A stretch of 53,782 bases of DNA from contig JAHBMJ010000214.1 of assembly GCA_018398765.1 (NCBI GenBank), positions 1 through 53,782 on the forward strand. Reading direction: 5' to 3'. A model generated the notes under the pieces. That model was given only the letters and a program-made list of their open reading frames with translations. It made no database searches and was not told the DNA's origin. Position numbers and translations under genes: made by a program. This document shows, piece by piece, positions 33,078 to 46,374 of this stretch (within the stretch, counting starts at the first letter, position 1; each line of letters starts with the position of its first letter). This stretch comes from Chromera velia (Eukaryota > Sar > Chromeraceae).

Positions 33078-35585
33078 ATGAAATTAAAAACTATATTTGC
33101 TGCGCTGGAAGTCTATAAGTTGTTTTGACAAAATCTACCCAAAACCATCTTTACACATCTTTCTCTCAGATCTCCTAAACCAATGGTGTATCTTTCGACC
33201 AAAATAATTTTAAGTCAACTTAGCTATTATAGACACCTACTTAGACAAACTAGTAGGTATGATTTATACGAAACCCAATTACTGGGTAGTTTATATCTTT
33301 ACACTGGACAAATTTTAAATATGCAAACAGGTGAAGGGAAGACACTTACAGCAGTCTTACCATTATTATTACATGCAGAAATGAATCAAAGTACTCATAT
33401 GTTGACTACCAATGACTACTTAGCAAAACGTGATTTCAATTGATTTACAGAAATCATTAAAGTCCTACCTTTTACAACGGGCTTAATCTTGACAAGTACC
33501 TCCTTGAAAGGGAGGTATACTCAATACCTAAAAAATATAACGTACTTAAATAATACAGAAGTAGGATTCGATTTTTTAAGAGAATTGATTCAACTTAGTC
33601 CAGGTGGGGTGCGGTTACCATCTTTTTATTTTGGATTAGTCGATGAAGTTGATAGTGTATTGTTAGATAGTGCTAATACACCTATGCTTTTGAGTTCCGC
33701 CATATATTCACAGCACAAATCGAATAGTTTAACTGAAATTGTCATTGATGAGCTAGTTAAATTTTTCCGCTTTAGACAAGATTTTTTAGTGGATCTTACA
33801 ACCAAAGGAGTCTTTGTTACCAACTGTGGTTTAAGATTTATTGCAGCTTTTTTAAACTTAAGCCATCTTCCATCTTTTAAAACACTATTGCGACAAATTA
33901 TCGAGTTTGTACCTTTCTTAATTAATTCACTTAGAGCTCGTTTATTTTTTAAACGCTTAAAAGACTATTTAATCTTGAATAAGGGCTTACAAATAATAGA
34001 TAAACTAACCGGAAGAGTTCTTCCGGGAAGACGCTGAAATAAGGGTTTACATCAAGCCCTTGAAAGTAAAGAATGTTTGAAAATTAATCCTGAAACTATG
34101 ACTTTAGCCACTATAACCTACCAAAATTTATATAATTTATATCCTATCTTAAGTGGGATGACAGGTACGACGAGTGGTACCTACAAGGAATTCAGAGAAA
34201 TTTTCGGATTAGAAATAAAACAACTTCCCAACTTTAGAGCTTCATTCCGTACTTACAGCCAAACCCAAATCCTACAATCGGAGTTAACAAAATGACGATT
34301 AGTTGCTGTCAGTACAAAATTACAGAGTCTTCAATGTGGTATTCCAACTTTAATTATTACACCTACGATAGATAAATCAGATTTAGTTTCCGAACTCTTT
34401 CTTTATAACCGGCTTCCTCACCAGTTATTAAATGCAAAGCCGGGGTATGCCCGCTATGAACAAAAAATTCTTAATATTGCAGGTCGTAAAGCAAGTGTAA
34501 CACTCAGCACTCGAATGCTTAGTCGTGGAATTGATATTAATCTAGGGGGAGAAGCTGCTTATATGTTAAATCGAGAAAAAAGTTACCTGACTAATACTTA
34601 TCAGCCTAATAATATAGCTTTAATAATTTTCTGAAAAAATTATAAGTTAAAGGCTTTAAGCAAAGCAGGTTTTCAAAACTTATTACTGCGATCCTCTATC
34701 CAACTATGAAAAAAAAGCCCCTTACCTAAACTTCCAAGATTCTATTATGAACGTTATGCCGCAATTAGATTTACCTTACTTTTTAATAAATTTTATCTGT
34801 ATAAACTTTTACAAGAAGTTGAACTTCAAGCTTTATTAAAATCTAAGGGCTTATTTGTATTAAATACAGAGATTAGTGAAACTAAACGTATTGATGATCA
34901 AATCGCAGGACGCGGGGCAAGACAGGGGGCTCCTGGACTCTATCAACTTTTTTTAAGTTTAGATGACTATTTTATTAAAGAAAATATCTCCTCCAAACTG
35001 CAGGAGCTATTCCATTTTACACGTGGACGCCAGCCAATCTACCTTAATGAATCTGCTTTTAGTTCAGCCCAAATGTACATAAGTTCCACAAACGCTTTTA
35101 CACGCCAACAAAAATTTAATTGACAAATTAATTATAATAATTATGTAAAAGATCAACTTACAGCCTTTACTGCTTTAGAACAAATACCTTTTCCGTTTTG
35201 TGTTAACTTATCTCGTGAAAATACAAATTACCAAGGAAACGTGAGTAAACTTTTTGTCCGTGATCCCTCACAAAATGTTTTTTGAACGAGACGTAAATTC
35301 TGAATTCAATATGTAATTTTTACACTCTACCGAATAAATTGAGAAACCACTCATTTTCTCCGATATTTAGATATAAAAAAGCTCAAGCAGTACTGAAAAA
35401 CCCTAGCAGATTATTTTTTAATTTTATACGATCAGTTTGTTGAAAGTAATTTCATATATCAATTTAAAAGTCAAGAACTTTTATTATTATTGGTCGAATA
35501 TTTACATTTTTGACACTTATTTTTAAATGATTTATACAGGCAATATGCCCTTTTGATCTGGAAAGATTTCCACCTACTAGATTAG
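33078..35585 (+). CDS. secA: Preprotein translocase ATPase SecA
   Basis: Motor ATPase that drives proteins through SecY across the thylakoid membrane. The 835-residue product includes the Walker A MQTGEGKT near residue 85, [10 protein letters not shown], the Walker B region [12 protein letters not shown], the LSGMTGT motif, [12 protein letters not shown] (family AGRGTDI) and [12 protein letters not shown] (motif VI). The TGA in AKRDFN-W-F is at a conserved Trp. ATG 33078 is chosen over ATG 33183 because it restores the N-terminal length expected before the P-loop. Ends at TAG 35585. The C-terminal zinc-binding tail of bacterial SecA is absent, as is usual in plastids. Confidence 0.95.
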
Positions 35586-36086
35586 TAAAAAGTTGCGATC
35601 TAAAGAATGGAGGCTTACGTGCCATAAATTTTTAGTGCAAAAAACGTGACTTCCGCAAGTAGTGATGTTGTCAAACTACCGGTGTCAAGCTTGGCTCAAA
35701 ATAGCATAGTGAATTGATCCAAGTGTACCACGCAAATCGTGATTAAAACGTATTAAGCTAGTCTAATTTCCTAATCACCTTATAAAAAAATAACCACTTA
35801 AAAAAATTTGAACTATATCCATAATATATAGTTACCTTGCAATAGTAAGCAAATTCCCTAACGACAAAAGAAAAAAGAAAGATACCGTGGAGACTGGCTT
35901 ACTAACTTTCTCCGTAACATGGTCATTTTTTGTTTCCTATGGTAAGCAAATTCCCTAACGATAAAAGAAAAAAGAAAGATACCGTGGAGACTGGCTTACT
36001 ACCTTTCTCCGTAACATGGTCATTTCAAAAGCCTCCTTTGTTAACTTTGTCTGTTTTACAAATAAAAAAGAAAACTAAAAATCAGT
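35586..36086. other. Non-coding stretch with a tandem direct repeat
   Basis: No gene seen between secA and rps14; the main content is the two-copy repeat listed separately. Confidence 0.5.
35845..36026 (+). repeat. Two tandem copies of an ~84-base unit (period 97)
   Basis: Copies start with GTAAGCAAATTCCCTAACGA at 35845 and 35942 and end GTAACATGGTCATTT. They differ at only two or three bases, so the duplication is recent or maintained. Each unit contains a purine-rich run and GGAGACTGGCTTACT. No coding potential is evident; a regulatory or recombination role is possible. Confidence 0.93.
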
Positions 36087-36380
36087 GTTGCAAAAATCTC
36101 TAGAGCGAATAAAGCCAAAATTATTCACAACAAACATATAAATAAAACAAAGCACATAAAACAAAATCTTGCAATACAACCTTCATGAGGACATATGTAT
36201 CAAGCTTTTTGACTTTTACATAAGTCTCCTACAAATAAAAATGCTAATAAGAAGCAACGTCTTTGTCCCGGTTCAAACTATTCGCGTGCTTTTAATAGAT
36301 TTACCGGCTTATCTCGACATTATCTAAAAAAAATGATTCATACCCAAAACTTACCGGGTTTTCGTTTATCTTCTTGATAA
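36087..36380 (+). CDS. rps14: Ribosomal protein S14
   Basis: Small-subunit protein uS14 of the 30S head. The C-terminal half is clear: FTGLSRHYLKKMIHTQNLPG followed by FRLSSW, the family GLSRxxLRExAHxGLLPGxxKSSW. The N-terminal part is open and matches the expected length and basic character (AKISRANKAK), but no ATG lies there. ATG 36195 would give only 61 residues; a GTT or ATC start near 36087 gives about 97, the family length, so the start is uncertain. TGA as Trp at the penultimate codon, TAA at 36378. Confidence 0.88.
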
Positions 36381-36447
36381 ACACCAAATTCCTTTGAGCC
36401 ACTTAACAAAGATTGCTTAATTTTCATTAGGTTCGAAATTGATCCCA

Positions 36448-37170
36448 ATGTTTCTAAATTTCTCTATTGCCGTTCATTATTGTTGAAATATTTGTAATTT
36501 TACATTTCATGGAGAAACATTATTAATGCAATGATTATTTTTTAGTCTGTTTAATTATTTCTTTCTAAGGTATTGATATCAATATGATTTTTATATTTGT
36601 AAAAACAAAGGTTTTAATCTTATTTCTTTTTTTTGAGCCTATATTACCTTTCGGTATTTTTATAAACAACAGAACACAAATCTTAATTTGCTACATCCTT
36701 GTAATATGGGTGAAGCTTTTATTTGGAGTACTTATATTTTTGTTTGGTTTAGTTTTATTTTTTTTGAAAATTGAGTAGGTGTAATTTTTCCAAAATTTCT
36801 TTTTCATCTTCCATTAGTCGACTTAACAGCTGCTACCGCAGATATTAATACTACAGTAGGTTTAGCGTTATTGGTTGTCATTAGTTCTTTTTATCAACGT
36901 TATAAAACCGAAGGAATTTGATTTGTAAAAAATTATTTAGAACCATTACCTTTACTCTTGCCATTAAACATTGTCGAAGAATTTACGAAACCTCTATCCT
37001 TAAGTTTTCGTTTATTTGGCAACATTTTAGCGGATGAGTTGACAGGCCTGGTTATAACTTCCCTCATTCCTTTAGGTATACCGATTCCGTTAATTGCTTT
37101 AGGTTTATTTGCGGGATATATCCAAACCATTATTTTCATTAATTTAACGTTTGATTATATTTTTGAATAG
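36448..37170 (+). CDS. atpI: ATP synthase CF0 subunit a
   Basis: Membrane subunit of ATP synthase forming the proton half-channels next to the c-ring. The 240-residue product starts at ATG 36448 and ends at TAG 37170. It shows the family plan of several membrane spans with FFENWVGVIFPK (TGA for the conserved Trp), [12 protein letters not shown], and the channel helix [20 protein letters not shown] with its essential Arg. The N-terminal half is much less conserved. A standard-code call recovers only fragments, including a misleading frame at 36584. Confidence 0.96.
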
Positions 37171-37324
37171 TACAATGGGTCGTTTTTAAATAAAATGCGT
37201 GGCTACTGCTTCTCATTAATAACTTTAAACTTGAAATTCTTAGACCTTATCCTGATTGAATGATTTTTTTTAGTTAACAAACTTTTTTGTCGTTTTTATA
37301 AAAAAGCTTAAAACTCTTTTAAAA

Positions 37325-37714
37325 TTGTCTTTAGAAGCAAAAAAAGCTAACCCATCTCCACCCGTCGGTCCTATTTTAGGTCAATATGGTGTGAATTTAG
37401 GCCTTTTCTGTTCTACCTATAACGATCTTACTAAAAATTTGGAAGGAATCGTGCCTGTAGAAATCTCTATCTTTAATGATAAAAGCTTTACTTTAAATCT
37501 TAAAACCGCACCGACCAGTATTTTATTGCTTAAACAATTAAAAAAAACCAAAGGATCTAGTAAACCCAATTTACAGAAAATTGGCCAATTAAAGATCTCA
37601 GAATTATTCCCAATTGCAGAAACTAAGTTAAAAGAATTAAATACAAAAAACCTAACCCAGGCTGTCTTGAGTATTCAAGGGACCGCTCAAAGTTTAGGAA
37701 TTAGTATTGTGTAA
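37325..37714 (+). CDS. rpl11: Ribosomal protein L11
   Basis: Large-subunit protein uL11 of the GTPase-associated centre. The 129-residue product has the N-terminal motif ANPSPPVGPILGQYGVNL (family ATPAPPVGPALGQ.GVNI) and the C-terminal segment VLSIQGTAQSLGISIV (family xIxGTARSMGIxV). An in-frame TAA at 37310 restricts the start; TTG 37325 is the best candidate, so a few N-terminal residues may be lacking relative to the family. It lies 42 bases upstream of rpoB, an ancestral order with rpl1 lost. Confidence 0.92.
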   Translation: MSLEAKKANPSPPVGPILGQYGVNLGLFCSTYNDLTKNLEGIVPVEISIFNDKSFTLNLKTAPTSILLLKQLKKTKGSSKPNLQKIGQLKISELFPIAETKLKELNTKNLTQAVLSIQGTAQSLGISIV

Positions 37715-37756
37715 AGTTATTTAATACGTATATTCTAGGCAAAGCCTTTTAAGAAA

Positions 37757-40700
37757 GTGATATCTTTGACAGCCTTACCTAAAGCTTTGGATTTATCCAA
37801 TAGTGTAGCGACTACCTTTCATCAATTTAATAGTGAAGGATTGTTAAGAATATTAGAAGATTTAATTCCGTCAGCTTTCTATTTAGATTCCTGCGTTATT
37901 TATTGCTTCCCCGAGTTATGTTCTTTTGAAATCAGTAGTGCAAATCCGTCACATTTAATCGAAGTTTGATTACCTATTTGTTGTAAACTTTGTACTAACC
38001 GACACACAAATACGACAATTCAGTACGCTAGCAAAACTACGGAATGTTACACAAAATTACATCTTTTAGATGTTCCTACCACCTCATCTACCCACACTTT
38101 AACTTTAAATAATTTAAAACGTATAGCCATAAGCCAATTTATGGCAAAAAAAAGTCCGTATGTAAAACCAGGATATCTGACAGAAACACTTTGAAAAGAA
38201 CCTGAAACCTCTTCTTGATCTAAGAACGTTCGGCCAAAAAATAGTTTGACCGAATGAAAAACGAGAAAAAAAAAGAAATCTAAGATAAAGGCCAAATATA
38301 AATTATTTAAAAGAAAAAAGAATATTAAATTAAAGAATTTAAGCCTAAAGCGACCAAAAGCATTTCTGCAAGAAAAATGATTGCATACAAAAACAAAAAT
38401 CTTCACGCGTAACTTAGTTTTTCAACCAACAACAGATATAAGTTACACTCATCCCACTTCTAAAGCGTTTGATTGTTTAATGTTAACTGGGATAAGCAAT
38501 CTTATGTTTTTGACCTTCCAACAGCACAAAATTGTTACCTACTTAGTGAAAAAACAAATTACTCGATCTGCTCTACGCTTATATCTGATAGGTAGAAATT
38601 ATGTACAGGTCGAACTTGATAATATGAAAGTAAAGCCGAGGCTCACTCTGTTAGTCTCATGAAATGGGTTTCGTTATCAGTTTCAATGACCTTTATTTAG
38701 TCATTTATATAGTGGCACGACAATATCCATCGAAGCGTTTTGGTATTTATGAAATCTCCCTCCCAATAATAGGCTAACCCATTCAGTCCAGTGGCAATTC
38801 AAACCTCAAAATCGTCAGATTCAATATGCTCTGACTAATTGATATGCTTTGGCATGAACTAATTTGTGGTTTAAGTCATCTTGATCTAGGCAACTAACAT
38901 CAAGTACTATAGATTCCAAACCTTTGTGGAAATGTGTTTTATTCTACCGATCCGAAAATTGAGACAAAACACAACATTCGAAAGGGAACGCAATTTACCA
39001 AATCGATGGACTCTCAAGATTTTGTATCCGTTATATGAATGTGTTACGTCATCAGTTACGGCCAATGAGACAGAGGTCTGTAGGTTGAGTTCCCGAAATG
39101 TTTTCGTCTCAATCTATCGTCCCATGAGTAAAAAAAAACCCGGTTCAAGATACTCAAGGTCCCTCCGATAAGCAAGAGTTGGTAGCCAAACTTTCACGAA
39201 AACTTGTTCCACCTATTCGGTTATCCGCTATGGATTTAGATTTTCTTTATTATACATTATGAGATATTGCAAGAGTTAAAAAAGATCTTGATTTTACAAA
39301 ACACATTAACTATAAGGGAATTTTTGGTTTTAACGGCCATCTTTGTCGGCATATAGCACGGCAAGGAAAAACCTGAAGTCGAATTTTTTATCAACATGTG
39401 CAAACGTGAAATAAATTATTACAATTTGGCCATTTGAAACGGTGACCATCAGAACAACGCTTGGTAAATGTTGGGATTTTTAGTAGTGATTTATGACATT
39501 GGCGTCTGTATCAGATTCAGACTCGAACGTTGCTTTCAAGGAGCAATAAAAAGCGACAACTAAAACAAAAGATCAAAATAACAAAACCTTTAGTGGCGTC
39601 TCCATATCCACATTTCCCACACGAAGCAAGCCGAGAAGTAAATTGACTACAATCTTTAAGTTTTTATAATCTTGTGCGTAAAACAAGAAATAAAATTCAC
39701 AAATTGAGACCGAAACTGGTCTCAACGAAAAGTTTAGGTTTAAACCATTGATCTTTATTTTTCTGGTTTAGGTTCCTTTTAATAACTAACACAGCTATGC
39801 CAAATTTGTTATATAATCAGTTAAGTTTTGTAACTTTATTACCTACAGAATGAAGCGTAAGAGAATTTTTAATAGAAAGCCCTCTTTTACAGTACTTGGA
39901 TGAAATCAATCCTTTGACCGAAATTGTCCATAAACGGCGTATAAGTGCTCTAGGACTTGGAGGGATATCTGCAAATAGAGAAAGACCGGAAACTGAAGAA
40001 CGGGATGTATATCCAAGTTATTACGGGAAACTTTGTGCAGTGGAAACTTTAGAGGGGGAAAGAGCTGGTTTAGTAGTTTCACATACGATTTTTTCACGTT
40101 TAACTCGTAACCACAATTTAAGTATTGCGCATTTTTCTCTTCTACATGGGCGCCTCGAACCAACCTTAAAATTTTTAAATTTTACCGAAGCCTCAACAAA
40201 TGCTATGCCGTATTACAAAATTGTGAAACGGCGTTCTAAAATTTTCAATGGCCTGCGGCATTTATTTGGAACAGGTGAATACGCCTTCACAAAACTTCAT
40301 CTTCATTTTCGCTATCTTCCTATGAGTCATACAGTGATGTTTTCTCCGGCCGCCGCTTTAACGCCTTTTATGTTTCATAATGATCCTACTCGTACTCTAA
40401 TGGCAGCAAATATGCAACGACAGGCAACCCCCTTACTTTATACTCAACCATCTGCTCTTAGTTTTGGCCTAGAAAGTACTTGAAGTGTTGATACAGCTTA
40501 TACAGCTATTTCACTGAATGAGGGTATTGTTATGACTAGTTCCCCTTGACAAATTGAGGTTCGCGATATAGCTTATCGTGATATTCAATATTTACTCAAA
40601 AATTTGCTTCAAACAAACCAATCTACGGTTAATCAACAAGTCCCGTGCGTTTGACCCGGGGAACGGATTTTTCCTGGTCAATTATTGACTTCGGGATACG

Positions 40701-42022
40701 CTCAAAAAAATTATGAATTAGCTTTAGGCATAAACACTCGAGTTTGTTATGGTGTTTATTATGGTTATACTTTTGAAGATGCTATCCTGTTAAACAGTAC
40801 ATGTATACAAAAGCATATGTTTACGAGTCTTCAGTTGTATGAAAAAAAATTATTGTTAGGTAATCTCTCTCATACCTCTTTAATGTCTTTATTACTCCCT
40901 CAAGAAAGTCTTATAAACGTATCTTCACACGGAATGTTAAAACCAAATTCGTTAATTTATCCTTCTCAGCTACTTATAAGTAAAATTGAGGATACGCGCC
41001 CCAACTTCTTAACTGAAAAATCGTGAAAAACCGTACCAAAACATTACCATAAAATTGATTCATATATTTATGATCAACAACGAGAATTCTTTGAGAATGC
41101 TTCGATATACGCCTTAGAATCGGATCAAGGTAGGCTTATCTCTTTATCACATTGACAAGATGGTTGATTACAAGAACCTCAGATTACTTTTTTAGTAGGA
41201 CATTTAATGCTGATGCAGTTAGGTGATAAAGTGTGTGGTAAGCATGGCAATAAAGGCATTGTTTCGGCTCTGTTGGATACCCCTGATATGCCATATTTAG
41301 AAGACGGAACCTCTCCAGACATGATTGTTAGTGCTTTAGGGGTTCCTTCTCGAATGAATATCGGACAGTTGTATGAATGTATTTTAGGATTGACGGCTGA
41401 ATGATTAAATAGTCGCTTGAAATATAGCCAAGACGATAAATTATTTTGCGGCGAACAATATTTAAGGGAAAACATATATAATTTAATGAAACAAGTGGCT
41501 CTTTTTACAAATAACGCTTGATTTTATAATCCTTATAATCCTGGTAAAATATTACTTCGGGAAGGGGCATCAGGGCAGTTAATTCAGGGCGGGGTGTTTT
41601 ATGGCATGACTTATTTATTTAAGTTAATCCATATGGTAGAAAAAAAAATTCATACGCGTCCTGTCGGTCCTTATACCCTGATTACGCAACAGCCACCACG
41701 TGGTCGTCGCCAGGAGGGAGGTCAAAGATTAGGAGAGATGGAAGTCTGAGCAATTCAAGCTTTTTCTGCAAGTTACACTCTAAAAGAACTACTAGTCCTA
41801 AAATCAGATGATCTATTTTATAGACAACAAATTCATGATCGCTTAGTTTCAGCTGAAAAACTTAGTTTTGGCTATTCCGAAACTTTCAAATTGTTAATCC
41901 GAGATTTAAATATTCTCGGCGTAGGTGTCTCCTTTAATTTGCCACATACAAGTTGTCAACCGCTCCTCGATGGAGACATAACTAAACAAATTTTTGATGT
42001 ATTTGAAACAAGTGTTAGTTAA
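37757..42022 (+). CDS. rpoB: RNA polymerase beta subunit RpoB
   Basis: Catalytic beta subunit of the plastid-encoded polymerase. The frame has 1422 codons (GTG 37757 to TAA 42020-42022); I checked 38641-39900 codon by codon and found no TAA or TAG. N-terminal residues 1-130 match weakly ([18 protein letters not shown]). Strong motifs follow: [20 protein letters not shown] with the [18 protein letters not shown] segment, [22 protein letters not shown], and [20 protein letters not shown] near the C-terminus. Cyanobacterial and plastid RpoB is 1070-1150 residues, so ~300 are extra, mostly a basic block between residues ~150 and 600. Confidence 0.95.
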
Positions 42023-42191
42023 AAATAAACTGTGAAAAATGGCGTTCGTACTGGACCAATTGTTCGAACAATCTAATATGACGTTTATGTGCAGGAGCAA
42101 GTTGTTCGTTAACTTGAAGAATGGATTCATGCTTTTGTAAAAGCCTAGATATATAAGGTTAGAAGACAAACTTAACAAAAGAATCATAGAT

Positions 42192-45100
42192 TTGTGTAAG
42201 ATAGATTTTTGATCGATCCCTGATTTAGAAGATTATCTGCCACCAACGGTCATATCCCCTTTTCATCTTGATGGGGGACTAGAAAGTTCGAAAGGCTATG
42301 TATTTGGTTCTTCTACTATACGGAAAACTAGTTTCGAATCTTTATCGTTTGCTCTTTTATCTCCGTCTAAAGTTTTAGCCTGATCCATTAGGATTCTTCC
42401 TAATTTTTGATCAAAATTCGATCCGGCTTGAAAACAGACCAAATCGTATTTACTGCACGGGGAAGTATCTGATCCTAGGTTAATGAGTCGATTTTCTATA
42501 TTCGAAGATGCAGTAATCGCTATTGAAAGAGTGTCGCTACTTCCTCTTTATACCATTTTATATAGACTTAAAGGAATTTTATTTGAATATGGGCTTGACA
42601 AACGTCTTATTTCATTTAGTAACAGCACTTGAGTTGAAAATAACGTTTCTGGAGCTCATAGATATTGAGAAATTAAAGATAACTGATTACAATTTCGACC
42701 ATTTATTCCAGAACTTGTTAAATTATCAATTTTACAAGAATTAAGTATGTATGGCTGTAAAGGAGAAATTTCGGTACCTTTACCTAAACAGAAGACAAAG
42801 ACTTTTAGTGAAAAAGGGCTTTATTCTGAACAAATTTTTGGCCCTTTAACGTCATTTTGTTGTGCTTGTCATTTAATTCAAAATTTTAGTGCCGATGAAA
42901 TTAGTGCCCTGTCTATTGATCCCTTCAATAATTTGTGTCCCATTTGTTATGTTGAAGCCACAAATACTGAAGTTCGTCGACATCGACTCGGTATTATATC
43001 ATTTAAATCTCCTATGGTGCATCCTTGGTATGTATATAACAATCCTTCTTATTTAGCCTTATTCCTCAATATTCCGACACAAATGCTATTTGATATACTC
43101 AATTTGGAACCAATTTTAGGCGAGTTAGCTTTACCCAAGCATGCTTTATATTTACCTAGCATTTTTCTTAATAGTTTTGAAAATGTTAAGGGTTTTCAGA
43201 ACTGACATGAAACTTATGTAGAAAAACCTACCTTATCAGGACGAGAAAAAAACTTAGCTTTACGAAAGTGAAACCGTACATATTGACATGAAAAAGTTTT
43301 CCCAGTTTGATTAAAATCCAAAAAAGTTTCGCACAAGTATTTTAGTTTTTTTTATAATAATTTATTTAAAGATTTTACCAATATTTTATATATTCAACTT
43401 TTACCATTAGAATATTTGTATACGCTTTTAAATTTGATTGAAAGATTTTTATGTACACCGGTACACATTTTTTCTCGTTACACTAAATGAACAAGACTTT
43501 TTCAAGACTTATTTTTACGTACTTATGTAAATTATAGTTTTATTGTCGAAAGTCTATCTGTACGCTTAGATTATGCACCTTTTATTAAATTATGTTTGTT
43601 TACAAAGAAACAACCCGTGTCGATACCCACGTATGCTAAATCTCGATATATGTTAATCAACAAATTGGGTGGAAGTGTTTTGGATATGAGGCGTCAATTA
43701 GTACAACTTATTGCGAGTGAAGAATTTAATATGGACGGAAACTCTACACTTTATGACGCCTCATTGCCGCCTTTCTCTTTTTTTCATTCGAATTTTGCTG
43801 GTTGAGAGGGATTTATACCTCAATTTAATAATATTAAAATACAATCATGTAAGTTATTAGGACATCTTAATAGTACCCATGCTATGCGCTCCGTTTTGGG
43901 ATCACATATTTTTTATAAAAATCCTATTTCTCTAGTTATAAAAAGTTTAAAAAGTATGTTCTACAAGGTATGTTTACAATATACCTTTCTAATTACGGAT
44001 ATTCAACCCTTCGATGGTATTATTGAACCAATTATGCAGTATCGGGATTGACCCAATTATAAAGTTGAAACAACGAGGAGTAACAAACAACCAGCGTCTA
44101 TTATTTTTAAGGGAGAATACACTATTTCTCGAGACTCATTATTAAGTTACTGGCAGCATTGATACACTATATGACAAACATTACAAGTTTTTCGTGTGAC
44201 TGAAGAAAATTGATTTCATCATTTAATTCAGCGTTATTTAGTTCCCTTACTTTTATCCCGTATGCCCCCACTCAATCCTAAGCAAGATAAACGTCCAGTT
44301 TCTACTCTTCTTACTCAACGGTTGGATAAATTTTATCTTCAAGAACCGAAAAAACCAGTGCTCTCAATTCTCCCGCATACCAAAAAAAGACGGTTAAAAA
44401 AACAAAGGAAAATTTTGTATTGATTTATGACTCACAAAGAGGAGTGATTAAACTTTTTCTTTGAGTCTAAACTACACAAGCACAATTTAGTAGAGGATTT
44501 TACTTTAATACCCCCACCATATGATCTTCATTTGATGACGTTTCAAGCGTTGATGAATGAACGTAGAAAAGTTCCTTATTGTAAGTATCGTTGAAAGTAC
44601 TGTACTTTGGGAACTTACCTCCCTAAATTTTGATATGTGTTTACCAGTTTTCATTCTGTCACAACGAATGACCATATGCTCCAGACTTATGGCCAGTTCC
44701 GTAGAAATCGAACATTAACACATACACCGCCCTCTATTGCTAGTGGAGCGACGGTAATTTTTGATTATCTAGGGCGCAAGTATACGCCGTACCGATATAG
44801 TTGAAATTTAAATAGTCCTTTATTTTTTAAAGCGCGGACTTCAACCCATAATTCTGGCATTTCTTGAACATTTAGAACAGTCCAATGAATGCAGAAGCGA
44901 TTATGTTTTATCTTTCATCTATTAAAACTACATCCTAGTTGGTTTTTTTTTGTGTATTTGCCAGTGTTACCTCCTGGATTAAGGCCTATTTATCAGGTAA
45001 GTTTTTTAACTTATACACTCTCAGATTTAACAAAACAATATCGGTCTTTATTGATTCGAAATCAACGTCTTTGTGAACCTTTAAACACCACCTTAAATTT

Positions 45101-46205
45101 AACTTTATACAATAACTTATTTTTACAAGAGAGTATTAATTTTTTATTTAACCACTTCGGGCCACGTAGTTCATGAAATTCGTCGAGATGACGGCCTTCA
45201 AAAGGATTAGTTCTTTTAAAACAATACCAAGGTAAATATGGACGGTTTCGATTTAATTTATTAGGCAAACGAATTGATTATTCCGCGCGTTCAGTGATTA
45301 CTTCAGGATCTGGTTTACCCTTTTCTTATTGTACAATACCATTACAAATGGGCTTTAAATTGTTGGAACCTATGTGGGTAAATCGCATGTTAGAATTTTG
45401 TTTAGTCCAAGAAGAAAATTTAGAGGAAGGATATGTCGATCCATCCTTGTTAAGTGAGCAGGACAATTGAGACGACCTTCAAGTCTATGACGACCTTTTA
45501 GACGAAGACGAAACCTCAGAGGAAATAAATTTAGAACAATCATTGGTTGCCAACGAACAAATGTTATGACCAGAAACCCTTTCACGAAACTTACTTCAGG
45601 AGTTAATTCAAAATCGATTAATTTTAATTAATAGGGCCCCTACGCTACACCGAATGAATTTTCAAGCTTTTCACGGCTTACCAAATTTGGCTCGCAATTT
45701 GGGGTTTTATCCTGTTGCATGTAGTTCATTCAATGCGGATTTTGATGGAGATCAAACTGCTATCTTTATGCCTTTATCTTTTGAAGTACTCTCAGAAGCT
45801 TACCATATCTTGCAGTTTAAACAAAATTTAATTTCGCCAGCCACTCAAAAATTACTTGGAAATGCCTCCCAAGATATAGTACTAGGAATGGTAAGTTTAA
45901 ATTCACCTAATGAAACACGCTATAAATCGTTAAGCCTATATTTTAGTAATTGAAATGACTTTAAAACCACGGCAAATCATGGCTTATTACCCTTACAATC
46001 GAAATCGTGAGTACGCATTATGTATAACTGTTTAACTCTGTCCAAAACCATCAATTATCAACACCTATTTTTACAAGATTTGTCGCTATATTATACATGA
46101 AACACCTGACAATGGAGGCTGAAGACTCATCAGTTGTCTCCAGATTGAAACAATTTATGAACAACATATTTGTACATACCACCCACTAACGCGTTAGAAT
46201 TTTAA
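42192..46205 (+). CDS. rpoC1: RNA polymerase beta' subunit RpoC1, about doubled in length
   Basis: N-terminal half of beta', bearing the catalytic Mg site. The frame (UGA=Trp) ends at TAA 46203-46205; the sampled gaps between standard-code ORFs are open. The catalytic motif NADFDGDQT is near residue 1182, preceded by INRAPTLHR and DYSARSVITSG. The N-terminal zinc site is partly visible (FCCACH near 226, CPICYVEATNTEVRRHRLG). About 1337 residues against 600-700 usually; the extra length is in several blocks, including one between the zinc region and the catalytic core. No ATG at the N-terminus: the frame opens after TAA 42136-42138 and TTG 42192 is a guess. Confidence 0.92.
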
Positions 46206-46374
46206 AAACAGTCTAAAGTCCTTGAATTACGATTTTTTTATATCTTAAAGTTATTTAATACATGTATGCAGGATTCACTATAAAATTTTATTATATCGAC
46301 CTAATCTAAAATCATCTTGAGAATCTACGATTGATAAACTTTGAGGGACCAATTTTAAGCATCGGTTCTCACTT

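Noticed and set aside
36584-36778. 64-codon plus-strand ORF starting with ATG
   Set aside because: Alternative frame inside atpI; the atpI frame carries the conserved ENWVG and DINTTV motifs through the same bases.
38926-39171. 81-codon plus-strand ORF
   Set aside because: Shadow of rpoB, whose own frame was checked codon by codon through this part.
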